Positions 7,870 to 16,963 of a stretch of DNA of 64,000 bases are shown here, one piece after another. Source of the DNA: an uncultured Microbulbifer sp. (GTDB taxonomy: Bacteria > Pseudomonadota > Gammaproteobacteria > Pseudomonadales > Cellvibrionaceae); assembly GCF_947504145.1 (NCBI RefSeq), contig NZ_CANNGQ010000002.1, positions 124,001-188,000 on the forward strand, written 5' to 3'. Position numbers and translations under genes: made by a program. The notes beneath the pieces are model-generated. The model ran no database searches, was not told the origin of the DNA, and was given only the letters and a program-made list of their open reading frames with translations. Each line of letters starts with the position of its first letter. The stretch's first letter is position 1.

Positions 7870-8571
7870 ATGATTCGCCACCACCCCGAAAAAGAAATGC
7901 TGCTGGAATATGCCGCGGGCACCCTGCCCTGGGCGCAGAGCCTCGCCGTCAAGGCGCACCTGGAAATGTGTCCGGCCTGCCAGCAGCAGCACCAACAGTT
8001 GAATGGCATCGGCGGCACCCTGCTGGACAATTCCGATCCCCAGCCGGTGGCCGGCACCGCGTTTGATCAGTTGATGCAGAGAATTGATCGTGCTGATCAG
8101 GACTCCTCACCGGAACAAGATTTGCCGAATAACGATGCGCGTCAACCGCGGTCAAATAATCCATCCACGGACCCGGCGCTGGCGTCGTTGCCGCGGGTGG
8201 TGGGCAAGCTGGTTGCAAAGAATGGGCCGCTGAAATGGCGACGGGTTTCGCCCGCGTTGAAAATGACCCGCCTGAAAACCGGCCAGGATAAATACGAGGT
8301 GGCCTTCCACCGCATCTGCCGGGGCGGGCGCACCGCAGAGCACGATCACCGCGGGCAGGAAATCATCATGGTGTTGCACGGTGCCTTTTCCGATGCGGAT
8401 GGATTCTACCGCCCGGGGGATTTCCTGGTGCGCAACCCCGGTGAAGTGCATCGCCCGATCGCCACCGAAGATCAGGAGTGCCTGTGTTTATCGGTAGTGG
8501 AAGCACCGGTGTCGGTCACCGGGGTACTGGGCTGGCTGGTCAATCCGTTTCTCGGATTTCGGCCGGGGTAA
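7870..8571 (+). CDS. chrR: ChrR family anti-sigma factor (zinc finger plus cupin)
   Basis: A 233-residue protein. The N-terminal anti-sigma domain has a zinc site: His near the start (HHPEKE) and HLEMCPAC (H30, C34, C37). The C-terminal cupin-like domain has metal-ligand motifs HDHRGQEIIM and PGEVHRP. In ChrR proteins the zinc domain holds the sigma factor, and the cupin domain is needed for the response to singlet oxygen or peroxides. The start is placed at ATG 7870 with GAGG five bases upstream. An in-frame ATG at 7849 lies inside the sigma gene and has a weaker site. Even from 7870 the gene follows the sigma stop by only ten bases, consistent with co-expression. Confidence 0.9.
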   Translation: MIRHHPEKEMLLEYAAGTLPWAQSLAVKAHLEMCPACQQQHQQLNGIGGTLLDNSDPQPVAGTAFDQLMQRIDRADQDSSPEQDLPNNDARQPRSNNPSTDPALASLPRVVGKLVAKNGPLKWRRVSPALKMTRLKTGQDKYEVAFHRICRGGRTAEHDHRGQEIIMVLHGAFSDADGFYRPGDFLVRNPGEVHRPIATEDQECLCLSVVEAPVSVTGVLGWLVNPFLGFRPG

Positions 8572-8612
8572 GGCTGCTCTTCGGGATCCATTGGCAACAG
8601 CTGCCAACAAAT

Positions 8613-8641
8613 AAAAAAACCGCGGATTTCCGCGGTTTTTT
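8613..8641. terminator. Bidirectional rho-independent terminator
   Basis: An A-run, the stem ACCGCGGA/TCCGCGGT with a two-base loop, then a T-run. It can end both the sigma/anti-sigma transcript and, in reverse, the maeA transcript. Confidence 0.85.
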
Positions 8642-8655
8642 TATGGGGCGCTACT

Positions 8656-8705
8656 ATTTTTGGGGCAGTGTTTTTTGGGGCAGTGTTTTTTGGGTCAGTG
8701 TTTTT
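8656..8705. repeat. Tandem 15-bp repeat, about three copies
   Basis: TTTTTTGGGGCAGTG occurs three times in a row (last copy with one change) between the terminator and the maeA stop. The block is T/G-rich. It is probably replication slippage with no coding role. Confidence 0.75.
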
Positions 8706-8723
8706 CTTGATCCGTGTTCTGAA

Positions 8724-10403
8724 TCAGAAAGCCACGCGCCGGTAGCGCCGGTAGTTTGGCGACCAGAAATTTTTCTCGATATTCTTTTCCAGCTTCTCGC
8801 GGGTAATCCCCGGCGCCACGCCGTCTTCCTGCGCCTGCAGGCCCACGGCCATGGCAATGGCCCTGCCCACTTCGCGGATATCCGACAGGGAGGGCAACAG
8901 CGCGCCGCTGCCCTTCTGCACCACCGGTGCGTTTTCCGCCAGCGCGTTGGATGCGGCCATCAGCATATTCTCGGTCACCCGGTTGGCGTTGGCGGCGATC
9001 ACACCGAGGCCGATGCCGGGGAAGATATACACATTGTTGCACTGGGCGATGGGGTATTTCTTTCCGTTCAGTTCCACCGGCTCAAATGGGCTGCCGGTGG
9101 CCACCATGGCCTCGCCGTCCGTCCACTCCAGCACTTCCTGAGGGGTGGCTTCGGCGCGGGAGGTGGGGTTGGATAGGGGCATTACCAGCGGGCGCTTGCA
9201 GCCCTTGTGCAGCGCCTCGATCACCGGCTGGGTAAACAGGCCGCCCTGGCCGGATACGCCGATCAGGATGGTGGGTTTGACCTGTTCGATCAGGGTCTGC
9301 AGATCCCACTCCGGGGATTGCGGGTATTTGTCGGTGCTCTGGGCCAGTTTTTCCTGGAAGTCGTGCAGGCCCTTCATGTCGCTGGTGACCAGGCCGTAGC
9401 GGTCGAACATGAAGATGCGTTCGCGGGCCTTGGCGTCGCTCAGGCCGTCGTGCACCATCGCCGACACCACCTGCTCGGCGATGCCACAGCCGGCAGAACC
9501 GGCCCCAACCACTAGCACCTTCTGCTTGGAAAGCTTCTCGTCTTTTGCCTTGCACGCCGCGAGCATGGTGCCGAGCGCCACAGATGCGGTGCCCTGGATA
9601 TCGTCGTTGAAGCAGCACACCTGGTCGCGGTAGCGATTCAGGATCGGCATGGCATTGGCCTGGGCGAAGTCCTCGAACTGGATCAGCACCTTGGGCCAGC
9701 GGCGTTTCACCGCGGCGATGAACTCCTCGATAAATTCGTCGTATTCCTCCTGGGAAACACGTTCGTTGCGCCAGCCCATATACATGGGATCGTTCAGCAG
9801 AGTCCGGTTGTTGGTGCCCACATCGAGTGTGACCGGCAGTGTGTAAGCCGGGCTGATGCCGCCACAGGCGGTGTACAGAGACAGCTTGCCGATGGGGATG
9901 CCCATACCGCCAATGCCCTGGTCGCCGAGGCCGAGGATACGCTCGCCATCGGTCACCACGATGACTTTGACGTTCTCCTTGGTCGCGCTGCGCAGAATGT
10001 CGTCCATATGTTTGCGGTCCGGGTAAGACACAAACAGCCCGCGGTGGTTGCGGTAGATATTGGAAAACTCTTCACAGGCGGCACCCACGGTGGGGGTGTA
10101 GATGATCGGCAGCATCTCTTCGATGTGCTGCTCGATCAGACGGAAGAACAGGGTCTCGTTGTCGTCCTGAATCGCGCGCAGGTAGATGTGGCGCTCCAGG
10201 TCGGTATTGCACTGCTCGTACTGATGATAGGCGCGGCGCACCTGTTCGCTGATGGATTCCACGTTGGTGGGCAGCAGGCCGATCAGGTTAAATTCGATGC
10301 GCTCCTGCAGGGAAAACGCACTGCCCTTGTTGAGCAGGGGGATTTCCAGCAGGGACGGGCCGGCGTGGGGGATGTACAGGGGGCGTTTATCTTTCTGGCT
10401 CAT
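8724..10403 (-). CDS. maeA: NAD-dependent malic enzyme (oxaloacetate-decarboxylating)
   Basis: A 559-residue malic enzyme close in length and sequence to E. coli MaeA. It has the N-terminal [19 protein letters not shown], the catalytic region [17 protein letters not shown], the metal-binding [18 protein letters not shown] and the NAD-binding [11 protein letters not shown]. It converts malate to pyruvate and CO2 with NAD reduction in the cytosol, linking the TCA cycle to pyruvate. The start is taken at ATG 10403 (MSQKDKRP) because homologues begin about there; an in-frame Met 12 codons earlier is possible. No strong Shine-Dalgarno is seen. Together with ppc and pckA elsewhere in the window it covers the C3/C4 node. 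Confidence 0.93.
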   Translation of the reverse strand: MSQKDKRPLYIPHAGPSLLEIPLLNKGSAFSLQERIEFNLIGLLPTNVESISEQVRRAYHQYEQCNTDLERHIYLRAIQDDNETLFFRLIEQHIEEMLPIIYTPTVGAACEEFSNIYRNHRGLFVSYPDRKHMDDILRSATKENVKVIVVTDGERILGLGDQGIGGMGIPIGKLSLYTACGGISPAYTLPVTLDVGTNNRTLLNDPMYMGWRNERVSQEEYDEFIEEFIAAVKRRWPKVLIQFEDFAQANAMPILNRYRDQVCCFNDDIQGTASVALGTMLAACKAKDEKLSKQKVLVVGAGSAGCGIAEQVVSAMVHDGLSDAKARERIFMFDRYGLVTSDMKGLHDFQEKLAQSTDKYPQSPEWDLQTLIEQVKPTILIGVSGQGGLFTQPVIEALHKGCKRPLVMPLSNPTSRAEATPQEVLEWTDGEAMVATGSPFEPVELNGKKYPIAQCNNVYIFPGIGLGVIAANANRVTENMLMAASNALAENAPVVQKGSGALLPSLSDIREVGRAIAMAVGLQAQEDGVAPGITREKLEKNIEKNFWSPNYRRYRRVAF

Positions 10404-10613
10404 AAAACATCGCGGAATCAGTAACGGGAAATCAATCAATGCAGCGCAGATTGTTGCGTTGCAGATCTTAGGGTAGTGGATTGTGGTTGGGGAGTTTACT
10501 TTCCATTGACCGGGTCTGCCTTAATTGTTGGCAGATTTTTCCAGAGGGAAGCCGGTTTGGTGAAAAATGCGGTAGGCTGCAGCAAAACCGGATAAAACTT
10601 TGCGAGGATTTTG

Positions 10614-11003
10614 ATGTTCACTTATCAGGTAGAGCCGCGCTTCAGCGAAACCGATGCCCTGGGGCATATCAATAACACCGTGGTACCCGTGTGGTTCGAG
10701 CAGGGGCGCACACCGATTTTCCAGTTGTTCAATCCGGACCTGAGCCTGAACAAATGGAACCTGATTCTGAAGAAGATGGATGTGGATTTTGTCGCACAGA
10801 TCTATCTGTATTCACCGGTGGAGATTCGCACCAGCCTGAGTGCGGTGGGCAATACCTCCATGACGATTCATCAGGAGGTGTGGCAGAAGGAAAAGTTGGT
10901 GGCACAGGGAGATTGTGTGATGGTGCACTTTGACTATGAACAGCAGTCGAAAGCGCCGATTCCCGAGCAGGTGAAGGAGGCGCTGTTGCAGCACCTCGCG
11001 TGA
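10614..11003 (+). CDS. Acyl-CoA thioesterase, hot-dog fold (4HBT family)
   Basis: A 129-residue single hot-dog domain. The N-terminal motif FSETDALGHINNTVVPVWFEQGR contains the conserved Asp-His-Asn arrangement of 4-hydroxybenzoyl-CoA thioesterase-like enzymes (written here as DALGHINN). These proteins hydrolyse acyl-CoA thioesters in the cytosol. The substrate chain cannot be predicted. The start is ATG 10614, preceded by AGGA; the TTG just before it is less likely. It stands alone between maeA (divergent, 210 bp apart) and the diguanylate cyclase gene (convergent). Confidence 0.85.
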   Translation: MFTYQVEPRFSETDALGHINNTVVPVWFEQGRTPIFQLFNPDLSLNKWNLILKKMDVDFVAQIYLYSPVEIRTSLSAVGNTSMTIHQEVWQKEKLVAQGDCVMVHFDYEQQSKAPIPEQVKEALLQHLA

Positions 11004-11023
11004 GTTAAGCGCAGGGGGATGCG

Positions 11024-12124
11024 TCAGGCGCTGATCACCTGGTTGCGCCCGGCGGTCTTGGCGCGGTACATACGGGAGTCCGCCTCTGCCAACAGCTGGC
11101 TGTGCCCCGGCTCCGCGGTGCCGCCTTCCGCCACGCCGAAGCTGATGGAGACGCGTACGTCCTCTGCATAGTGTTCGCTGAGAGCTTCCACTTTCTTGCG
11201 CAGCTTTTCCGCTAACACGCCACCGCCTTCCACATCGGTGTTTGGCAACAGGATCAGGAACTCCTCCCCGCCCCAGCGCGCGACAATATCGTCGCCGCGG
11301 GTATTCTCTCGCAGCACATTCGCCACATCCTGCAATACGCGGTCGCCGAAGCTGTGTCCGAAGGTATCGTTGATCGCCTTGAAGCTGTCCAGGTCGCCGA
11401 TCAGCACGGTGTAACGTCCGGCCAGCTCGTGGTTGCGGCGTTCCAGCTCATTGATCGCCTTGTAAGCCTCGCGGCGGTTGGAGAGCCCGGTCAGAGCATC
11501 GGTGCAGGCGTGGCTCTCCAGCTCGGCGGTCAACCGGTGCAGCATCTGCTGGGTCTGGTGGCGGCTACTGTCGAGGATCGCGGTAAGCGCGGTGAGGGCG
11601 CCGAACACGGCGATAAAGCGCGCACGGTGCGCGGTGTCGTACTGGGCCAGCAGGCCGGGGAAATCCGGGTAGAACAGGATCAGGGCAGTGGCACCGCCCA
11701 CACCGGCCAGAGTCACGGTACCCCATTTGTAGCCGTACAGGTTGATAAACCCTGGTACCAGCATCACCGCCCACATTAGCCCGGTGTTGTTCACGCCGCC
11801 AGACAGCAGCAGGTAGAAATACAGTACTAGCAGCAGTGCACCGACGAGAACCGGTGTTTTGCGGCTAGGGCCAGCCACGTTCACGCCGATATAGGCCAAT
11901 AAAATGACCCCTGCCACCCCGAACAGGGTGGTGGAGAGAAACAGGTCCGCACCCATCAGCGCAATCACACCCATGGCGCCGGTAATGGCGAGGGCAAAGA
12001 TCAGCATATAGCCGGAGGCCTGGATACGGCGGCGCAGGTCCAGCCCGCGCGCCTGGGCAACCGGGTCTGAACTGGCGGTGTCGCGATAATTCGCGTTGTT
12101 ATTCTGTTGTGCTGCGATTTCCAT
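11024..12124 (-). CDS. Membrane-bound diguanylate cyclase (GGDEF)
   Basis: A 366-residue protein with five or six hydrophobic segments in roughly residues 35-185 and a C-terminal GGDEF domain. The active site reads GGEEF (residues 285-289), which is catalytically competent. An RxxD inhibitory site (RGDD, residues 276-279) stands five residues before it, so product feedback is expected. It synthesises cyclic di-GMP from two GTP at the cytoplasmic face of the inner membrane. The membrane part is not a recognised sensory domain such as MHYT or MASE1, as far as I can tell. It is a single gene, convergent with the thioesterase gene. Confidence 0.9.
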   Translation of the reverse strand: MEIAAQQNNNANYRDTASSDPVAQARGLDLRRRIQASGYMLIFALAITGAMGVIALMGADLFLSTTLFGVAGVILLAYIGVNVAGPSRKTPVLVGALLLVLYFYLLLSGGVNNTGLMWAVMLVPGFINLYGYKWGTVTLAGVGGATALILFYPDFPGLLAQYDTAHRARFIAVFGALTALTAILDSSRHQTQQMLHRLTAELESHACTDALTGLSNRREAYKAINELERRNHELAGRYTVLIGDLDSFKAINDTFGHSFGDRVLQDVANVLRENTRGDDIVARWGGEEFLILLPNTDVEGGGVLAEKLRKKVEALSEHYAEDVRVSISFGVAEGGTAEPGHSQLLAEADSRMYRAKTAGRNQVISA

Positions 12125-12234
12125 AATCTCGGTGGTATTTTCCGGCCAGATCCATCGGCCGATTGATCCCAGTCCCGGCTGTGGGACACCAGCGGGCTAT
12201 AGTAAAGGCGAACTGGTTTGGCGCGGAGACCACC

Positions 12235-12750
12235 ATGGGACCACTGCAACTGATTTGTGACGACGTTCTCACTATTGAGGCCGATGCCCTGGTCTGTCCG
12301 GCGCATAAACATCTGATTCGGGGCCGCGGACTGTCTGCTCAGGTCTACGACCGCGCCGGTGAAGCACTGGTCAGTGAGTGCTCGCAGTTGCCGGAGTGCC
12401 CGGTGGGCGGCGCCCGCATCACCAGTGCGCCCAACTTACCTGTGCAATATCTGCTCCACACAGTGACACCGCAATGGAGCAGCGGAGACCAGTGGGGAGC
12501 GGAGGGAGTGGCGCAGTTGCGGGAATGCTACAAAAGCGTGCTGGCTCTGGCGCGGGATAGAAAGTTACGGCGACTGCTATTCCCGGCCTTGGGTGCGGGC
12601 ACCAATCGTTTCCCTCATGAGATAGCCGCACATCAGGGGTTGGAAGTTTTACACGACGCACAGGATGACTTTTCCCTGCTTACGGTTTGCCTTCATTCCC
12701 CGGCGGCCCTGGCAGCCTGGCAAAGTGTGGACCAGCGCTTTTTCGGATAG
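12235..12750 (+). CDS. Macro domain-containing protein
   Basis: A 171-residue protein that is essentially one macro domain. It starts with a strand and IEADALVCPAHKHLIRGRG, then the glycine-rich PVGGARIT and the loop LFPALGAGTNRFP, which form the ADP-ribose-binding pocket. Macro domains bind ADP-ribose or O-acetyl-ADP-ribose and often deacylate or de-ADP-ribosylate targets. The start ATG 12235 has GGAG upstream. An in-frame ATG at 12163 lacks one and would place a non-conserved tail. It is followed after 32 bp by the VIT-family transporter gene, perhaps as one transcript. Confidence 0.82.
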   Translation: MGPLQLICDDVLTIEADALVCPAHKHLIRGRGLSAQVYDRAGEALVSECSQLPECPVGGARITSAPNLPVQYLLHTVTPQWSSGDQWGAEGVAQLRECYKSVLALARDRKLRRLLFPALGAGTNRFPHEIAAHQGLEVLHDAQDDFSLLTVCLHSPAALAAWQSVDQRFFG

Positions 12751-12782
12751 CGCATATCGAATAGAGCACAGGAGCAGAGCCC

Positions 12783-13529
12783 ATGGGAAATGTGCGTCGG
12801 CGCCAACTACTACGCGATCACCACCCGGACAATATCGCCCGTCGGCTGGATCAATCACCGACGCCGAGTCACTTGTCGGACGCGGTACTCGGTGCAATCG
12901 ATGGCTGCATAACGACATTTGCCATTGTGTCCGGCGCGTTTGGTGCCGGCTTTTCTCCTGTGGTAGTACTCGTTATGGGGGTGGCAAATTTACTGGCTGA
13001 CGGCGTCAGCATGGCGGTCAGCAATTTTGAAGCGGTCAATGCGCAGAAGTCCGAGGTCGAACACGCGCGGCGCACGGAAGAACAACATATTCGGCTGGTG
13101 CCGGAGGGGGAGGTGGAAGAAATTCGCCAGATTTTCGCCAGAAAGGGATTCAGTGGCGAGAGCCTGGAAAATATCGTCAGCACGGTTACCGCCAATCGCA
13201 CACTGTGGATCGAGACCATGCTGCGGGAAGAGTACGGCCTGTCGGATATCCCGCCGAACCCCTTGGCATCTGCCGGCTGGACCTTTGTCTCCTTTGTTGC
13301 CGTGGGCATGGTGCCACTGCTGCCCTTCCTGTTCCGTGGTTTATCCATGCCGCGGCAATTTTTGATTAGCACCTTGCTGGCCGGGCTGGTGTTTTTTCTG
13401 ATCGGCCTGGTTAAAGGCTGGGTGCACAGCAGCTCGCTGCTGCGCGCCGGCATGCGTACGTTTGCCCTCGGTATCTTCGCTGCGGCGGTGGCCTACTTTG
13501 TGGGCAAACTGCTGGGGGCAATGGTGTAG
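12783..13529 (+). CDS. VIT1/CCC1 family membrane transporter
   Basis: A 248-residue integral membrane protein. The first pair of segments contains the signature SDAVLGAIDGCITTFAIVSG and ANLLADGVSMAVSNF, then a hydrophilic cytosolic loop rich in Glu (EVEHARRTEEQH...EVEEIRQIF), then three more membrane segments. This is the VIT1/CCC1 plan: iron or manganese transport, where the Glu-rich loop binds metal. The start ATG 12783 has AGGAG upstream. Direction of transport and metal are not determined. It follows the macro-domain gene closely. Confidence 0.88.
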   Translation: MGNVRRRQLLRDHHPDNIARRLDQSPTPSHLSDAVLGAIDGCITTFAIVSGAFGAGFSPVVVLVMGVANLLADGVSMAVSNFEAVNAQKSEVEHARRTEEQHIRLVPEGEVEEIRQIFARKGFSGESLENIVSTVTANRTLWIETMLREEYGLSDIPPNPLASAGWTFVSFVAVGMVPLLPFLFRGLSMPRQFLISTLLAGLVFFLIGLVKGWVHSSSLLRAGMRTFALGIFAAAVAYFVGKLLGAMV

Positions 13530-13537
13530 CACCGGTG

Positions 13538-13561
13538 TAGGTACGAATTTAGGTACGAGTT
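13538..13561. repeat. Two 12-bp tandem repeats
   Basis: TAGGTACGAATT is followed directly by TAGGTACGAGTT, just after the VIT-family gene. A very similar 12-bp doublet with a different sequence occurs at 63738. Probably slippage. Confidence 0.5.
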
Positions 13562-13692
13562 TAGTTGCTGGTGTGATTGGCTAATCTCGCTGCGACTATG
13601 CCTGACTACCTGCGTCTGTATACTAGCGTCAGGTCAGCAGCCAGCGTGTACTGATGGCAAGCGAAAACGGCTAAAAACAAGGGAGCAGTTAC

Positions 13693-14259
13693 GTGATAAA
13701 ACTCTTCGGCAGTCTGACCTCACCATTTGTACGCCATTGTCGCATTGCGCTGATGCAGTCGGGACTCGAGTGGGAAATGGTGGAGCTGGATATCCACACC
13801 AATGAAGATCCGGGTACCCCGACGTTGCGGGTTCCGTTTCTGGAAGATGGCGACGTAAAGCTCACCGATTCCACTTCCATTGTGAAATATGTACGCGAAA
13901 AATCTGGCCAGGTATTTATTCCAGGCGCAAAAGATCTGGATCGCTACTGCCTCGCGAACACGCTGCTGGATGCGGCGATTAACCTGTTTCTGCTGGAGCG
14001 CAGCGGTATCGATATCTCTGCGAACAAGTACACCTGTCGCCAGCAGAAGCGGGTAGAGATGATTCTGTCCGAACTGGATTTGGCACCGCTCCCGCAGGCC
14101 GGCCATCTGGACGATGCAGACTACCGCGTTGCCGTGGGCGTAGCTTGGGGGCAGTTCCGCAACCGCTTTTCGATCGACGCACACGCTAACCTGCAGGGTT
14201 TGCTGGAAATTGCCGGGAAGGATCCGATTTTTGTCGAGACAAAACCGCCGGAAAGTTAA
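13693..14259 (+). CDS. Glutathione S-transferase family protein
   Basis: A 188-residue protein with an N-terminal thioredoxin-fold GST domain (IKLFGSLTSPFVRHCRIAL, then VPFLEDGDVKLTDSTSIVKYV). This includes the cis-proline and the Ser/Thr pair that contacts glutathione. The C-terminal half is shorter than the usual all-helical domain, so the protein is at the small end of the family (about 200-220 residues). It probably conjugates or reduces electrophiles in the cytosol; the substrate is unknown. It is a single gene with a bidirectional terminator shared with typA. Confidence 0.82.
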   Translation: MIKLFGSLTSPFVRHCRIALMQSGLEWEMVELDIHTNEDPGTPTLRVPFLEDGDVKLTDSTSIVKYVREKSGQVFIPGAKDLDRYCLANTLLDAAINLFLLERSGIDISANKYTCRQQKRVEMILSELDLAPLPQAGHLDDADYRVAVGVAWGQFRNRFSIDAHANLQGLLEIAGKDPIFVETKPPES

Positions 14260-14281
14260 ATAAAGTTAAATTCTGAGAAAT

Positions 14282-14309
14282 AAAAAACGGGCCGATTGGC
14301 CCGTTTTTT
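14282..14309. terminator. Bidirectional terminator between GST and typA
   Basis: An A6 run, the stem ACGGGCC/GGCCCGT with loop GATT, then a T-run. It serves both convergent genes. Confidence 0.9.
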
Positions 14310-14325
14310 ATTCGCTTGCGAAGAA

Positions 14326-16134
14326 TTACTTCTTCGCGCGCTTGCGCATATTTTCCGCCAGGATTTTCTTGCGGATCCGGATGCTTTCCGGAGTCACTTC
14401 CACCAGCTCATCGTCTTCGATGAATTCCAGTGCCTGCTCCAGGGTGTGACGAATGGGCGGTGACAGGGTCAGCGCGTCGTCAGTACCGGAAGCGCGCACG
14501 TTGGTGAGCTGCTTGGCCTTGGTCGGGTTCACTACCAGGTCGTTGCCGCGGGAGTGAATGCCGATCACCTGACCTTCATACACTTCTTCGCCGTGGCCCA
14601 GGAACAGGCGGCCGCGGTCCTGCAGCGCGAACAGGCCGTAGGCCAGGGTCTTGCCCTTGGTCATGGAGACCAGTACGCCGTTGATACGCTTGGCCACATC
14701 GCCCACCTTCACCGGACCGTAGTGGTCGAAGATGCTGGTCATGATACCGGAGCCACTGGTGATGGTCAGGAACTGGGAGCGGAAACCGATCATGCCGCGG
14801 GACGGTACGATAAAGGTCAGGCGCACACGGCCTTTGCCGTCCGGTTCCATATTGGTCAGGTCGGCTTTACGCAGGCCCAGCTCTTCCATGATCGGACCCT
14901 GGTGCTGCTCTTCCACGTCGATCACCACCTGCTCGTAGGGTTCGTGGATCTCGCCGTCGACTTCGCGCTGCACTACTTCCGGGCGGGAAACACCCAGTTC
15001 GAAGCCTTCGCGACGCATGGATTCGATCAGTACCGAAAGGTGCAGTTCGCCGCGGCCGGAAACCTTGAACTTGTCCGGGGAATCGCCCTGCTCCACACGC
15101 AGTGCCACGTTGTGGATCAGCTCCTGGTCCAGACGGTCTTTGATATTGCGCGAGGTGACGTATTTGCCTTCGAGGCCGGCGAACGGAGAGTCGTTCACCT
15201 GGAAGGTCATGCTCACGGTGGGCTCGTCTACCGACAGTGCCGGCAGTGCTTCCGGCTTCTCCGGGTCGCACAGGGTGTCGGAGATATTCAGGTCGCCTAC
15301 ACCGGTGATACACACGATGTCGCCGGCGCTGGCCTGTTCGACTTCCACTCGCTCCAGGCCGAGGTAACCCATTACCTGCAGTACTTTCGCTTTGCGCGGT
15401 TTTTCGTCGCGGTCGAGGATGACTACCTGCTGGTTCGGTCTCAGTGCGCCGCGCTTGATACGGCCCACACCGATCACGCCCACGTAGCTGTTGTAGTCCA
15501 GTGCGGAGATCTGCATCTGGAAGGGGCCGTCGCGGTCGACTTCCGGCGGCTTGACCTTGTCGACGATCAGCTGGAACAGCGGGTTCATATCGTCCGCCAT
15601 ATCCGTCTCGTCCATGCCGGCGATGCCATTCAGGGCGGAGGCGTAGATCACCGGGAAGTCCAGCTGCTCGTCGGTAGCGCCGAGGCTGTCGAACAGGTCG
15701 AACACCTGGTCCATCACCCAGTCAGGGCGCGCGCCCGGGCGGTCGATCTTGTTGATCACAACGATCGGGTTCAGGCCCTGTTCGAATGCCTTGGAGGTTA
15801 CGAAGCGGGTTTGTGGCATGGGGCCGTCTACCGCGTCGACCAGAAGCAGAACCGAGTCCACCATGGACAGTACGCGCTCTACCTCACCACCGAAGTCGGC
15901 GTGCCCGGGGGTGTCCACGATGTTGATGCGGTAGTCATTCCAACGGATGGCAGTGTTTTTGGCGAGGATGGTAATTCCGCGCTCTTTTTCCTGGTCGTTG
16001 GAGTCCATCACGCGCTCGGAGTCGGCGCTGCGGCGGTCGAGGGTGCCGGACTGCTGCAGCAGCTTGTCCACCAGGGTGGTCTTGCCGTGGTCAACGTGGG
16101 CGATGATCGCGATATTGCGAAGATTGTCTATCAC
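14326..16134 (-). CDS. typA: Ribosome-associated GTPase TypA/BipA
   Basis: A 602-residue translational GTPase (E. coli BipA has 607). The G-domain motifs are [22 protein letters not shown] and NKID, followed by EF-G-like domains III and V and the BipA-specific C-terminal domain ending near KRAKK. It binds the 70S ribosome and supports 50S assembly, growth at low temperature and stress adaptation. The start is placed at GTG 16134 ([15 protein letters not shown]), matching homologues, with AGAGG upstream. An ATG 20 codons earlier would add an unconserved tail. It is monocistronic between the GST and VOC genes. Confidence 0.95.
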   Translation of the reverse strand: MIDNLRNIAIIAHVDHGKTTLVDKLLQQSGTLDRRSADSERVMDSNDQEKERGITILAKNTAIRWNDYRINIVDTPGHADFGGEVERVLSMVDSVLLLVDAVDGPMPQTRFVTSKAFEQGLNPIVVINKIDRPGARPDWVMDQVFDLFDSLGATDEQLDFPVIYASALNGIAGMDETDMADDMNPLFQLIVDKVKPPEVDRDGPFQMQISALDYNSYVGVIGVGRIKRGALRPNQQVVILDRDEKPRKAKVLQVMGYLGLERVEVEQASAGDIVCITGVGDLNISDTLCDPEKPEALPALSVDEPTVSMTFQVNDSPFAGLEGKYVTSRNIKDRLDQELIHNVALRVEQGDSPDKFKVSGRGELHLSVLIESMRREGFELGVSRPEVVQREVDGEIHEPYEQVVIDVEEQHQGPIMEELGLRKADLTNMEPDGKGRVRLTFIVPSRGMIGFRSQFLTITSGSGIMTSIFDHYGPVKVGDVAKRINGVLVSMTKGKTLAYGLFALQDRGRLFLGHGEEVYEGQVIGIHSRGNDLVVNPTKAKQLTNVRASGTDDALTLSPPIRHTLEQALEFIEDDELVEVTPESIRIRKKILAENMRKRAKK

Positions 16135-16389
16135 TGGGGGCCTCTGGGCGTATTGCGTGATTGGGCGCGACACTGTCCTGTAGAGAGTGGTCACACCCGG
16201 GAATTTGGGAGGCGGGGGCTGGGCTGAAACGAGATACAGCGGCTATCCGGCCAAAGCGCGCGCATTATAGAGGTGAAGTGTGGCAATTGGGAGTCGAATT
16301 GGCGGAAATTTGTGCGGTTTGGTGGGATGCCGGGCCGGAGCCCGGCTCCGAGATCGCCAGAAAACAGGCTAATCGGTTGCGGATCCGGC

Positions 16390-16767
16390 CTACAGGCGGC
16401 GCATTGCACAAATCTTGTTGCCTGCCGGGTCACGCAAGTACGCCAGGTATAGCTTCAATCCGCCCCCCTCACGCACACCGGGCGGGTCCTCACTGGGAGC
16501 GCCGCCATTGGCGAGGCCAGCCGCGTGCCAGCGGTCGGCCTGTTCCGGACTTTCTACCGCAAAACCGATGGTGCTGCCGTTACCGCAGCTTGCGGCCTGG
16601 CCGTCGATGGGTTTGGTCAGAGCGAAGACGCCGGTATCGGTGAAATAAAAGCAGCGGCCCTTCTGGTCGATAACGCCGGGCTTGTAGCCCAGCTCGCCGA
16701 GAATCGCATCGTAGAAGGCCTTGGATTCCTGAATATCATTTGCCCCAAGCATGACGTGGCTGAACAT
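16390..16767 (-). CDS. VOC family (glyoxalase/bleomycin-resistance fold) protein
   Basis: A 125-residue protein of the vicinal-oxygen-chelate family. It starts MFSHVMLGANDIQESKAFYDAIL, a typical first beta-alpha-beta module (quoted here as VMLGANDIQESKAFYDAIL), and ends YLRDPAGNKICAM, the usual last strand with a potential metal ligand region. Members include glyoxalases, dioxygenases and binding proteins; no specific reaction can be assigned. It is monocistronic and divergent from the TIGR03032 gene. A TACAAACTGTTACA box stands 64 bp upstream of its start. An inverted repeat GCCGGGC/GCCCGGC at 16329-16346 follows its stop. Confidence 0.8.
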   Translation of the reverse strand: MFSHVMLGANDIQESKAFYDAILGELGYKPGVIDQKGRCFYFTDTGVFALTKPIDGQAASCGNGSTIGFAVESPEQADRWHAAGLANGGAPSEDPPGVREGGGLKLYLAYLRDPAGNKICAMRRL

Positions 16768-16830
16768 CGAAACTCCTAAAGATTGTATAAGGGTTGTTGA
16801 GAGTGTACCGCGGCTCCGGTTTGTGCATGC

Positions 16831-16844
16831 TACAAACTGTTACA
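16831..16844 (+). promoter_or_regulatory. RstA-like box TACAAACTGTTACA, copy 1
   Basis: The 14-mer lies between the divergent VOC and TIGR03032 genes. The same sequence, exactly or with the last base changed, occurs at 22043 and 22258. It matches the RstA box (TACATNTNGTTACA) at all defined positions except two, and so may be an operator of the OmpR-type regulator encoded at 19968-20720. Confidence 0.5.
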
Positions 16845-16921
16845 GTTGATCTGCCCGGTCACGCTGCGAGCCGCGGTAAAGTCACATATGGCTGAAAACT
16901 GGCCAATGAAAATAATGACTG

Positions 16922-16939
16922 GGTCCGCAGTAGCGGACC
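16922..16939 (+). other. Leader hairpin before the TIGR03032 gene
   Basis: GGTCCGC and GCGGACC form a perfect 7-bp stem with loop AGTA, ending 24 bases before the ATG. The gap has no clear Shine-Dalgarno, so the hairpin may matter for translation start or be an operator. Confidence 0.45.
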
Positions 16940-16963
16940 GTAACGCAACTCCGTGGTATCGAA

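Noticed and set aside
8656..8705. Possible CRISPR-like array
   Set aside because: Units of 15 bp are directly adjacent, with no spacers; simple tandem repeat.
14554..16227. 557-codon open frame on the plus strand opposite typA
   Set aside because: It mirrors the typA coding frame; GC-rich third positions remove stop codons on the other strand. Composition (His/Val/Gly-rich without motifs) is not protein-like.
16329..16346. Inverted repeat GCCGGGC/GCCCGGC after the VOC gene as a terminator
   Set aside because: No T-run on the minus strand; mentioned with the gene but not called as a terminator.
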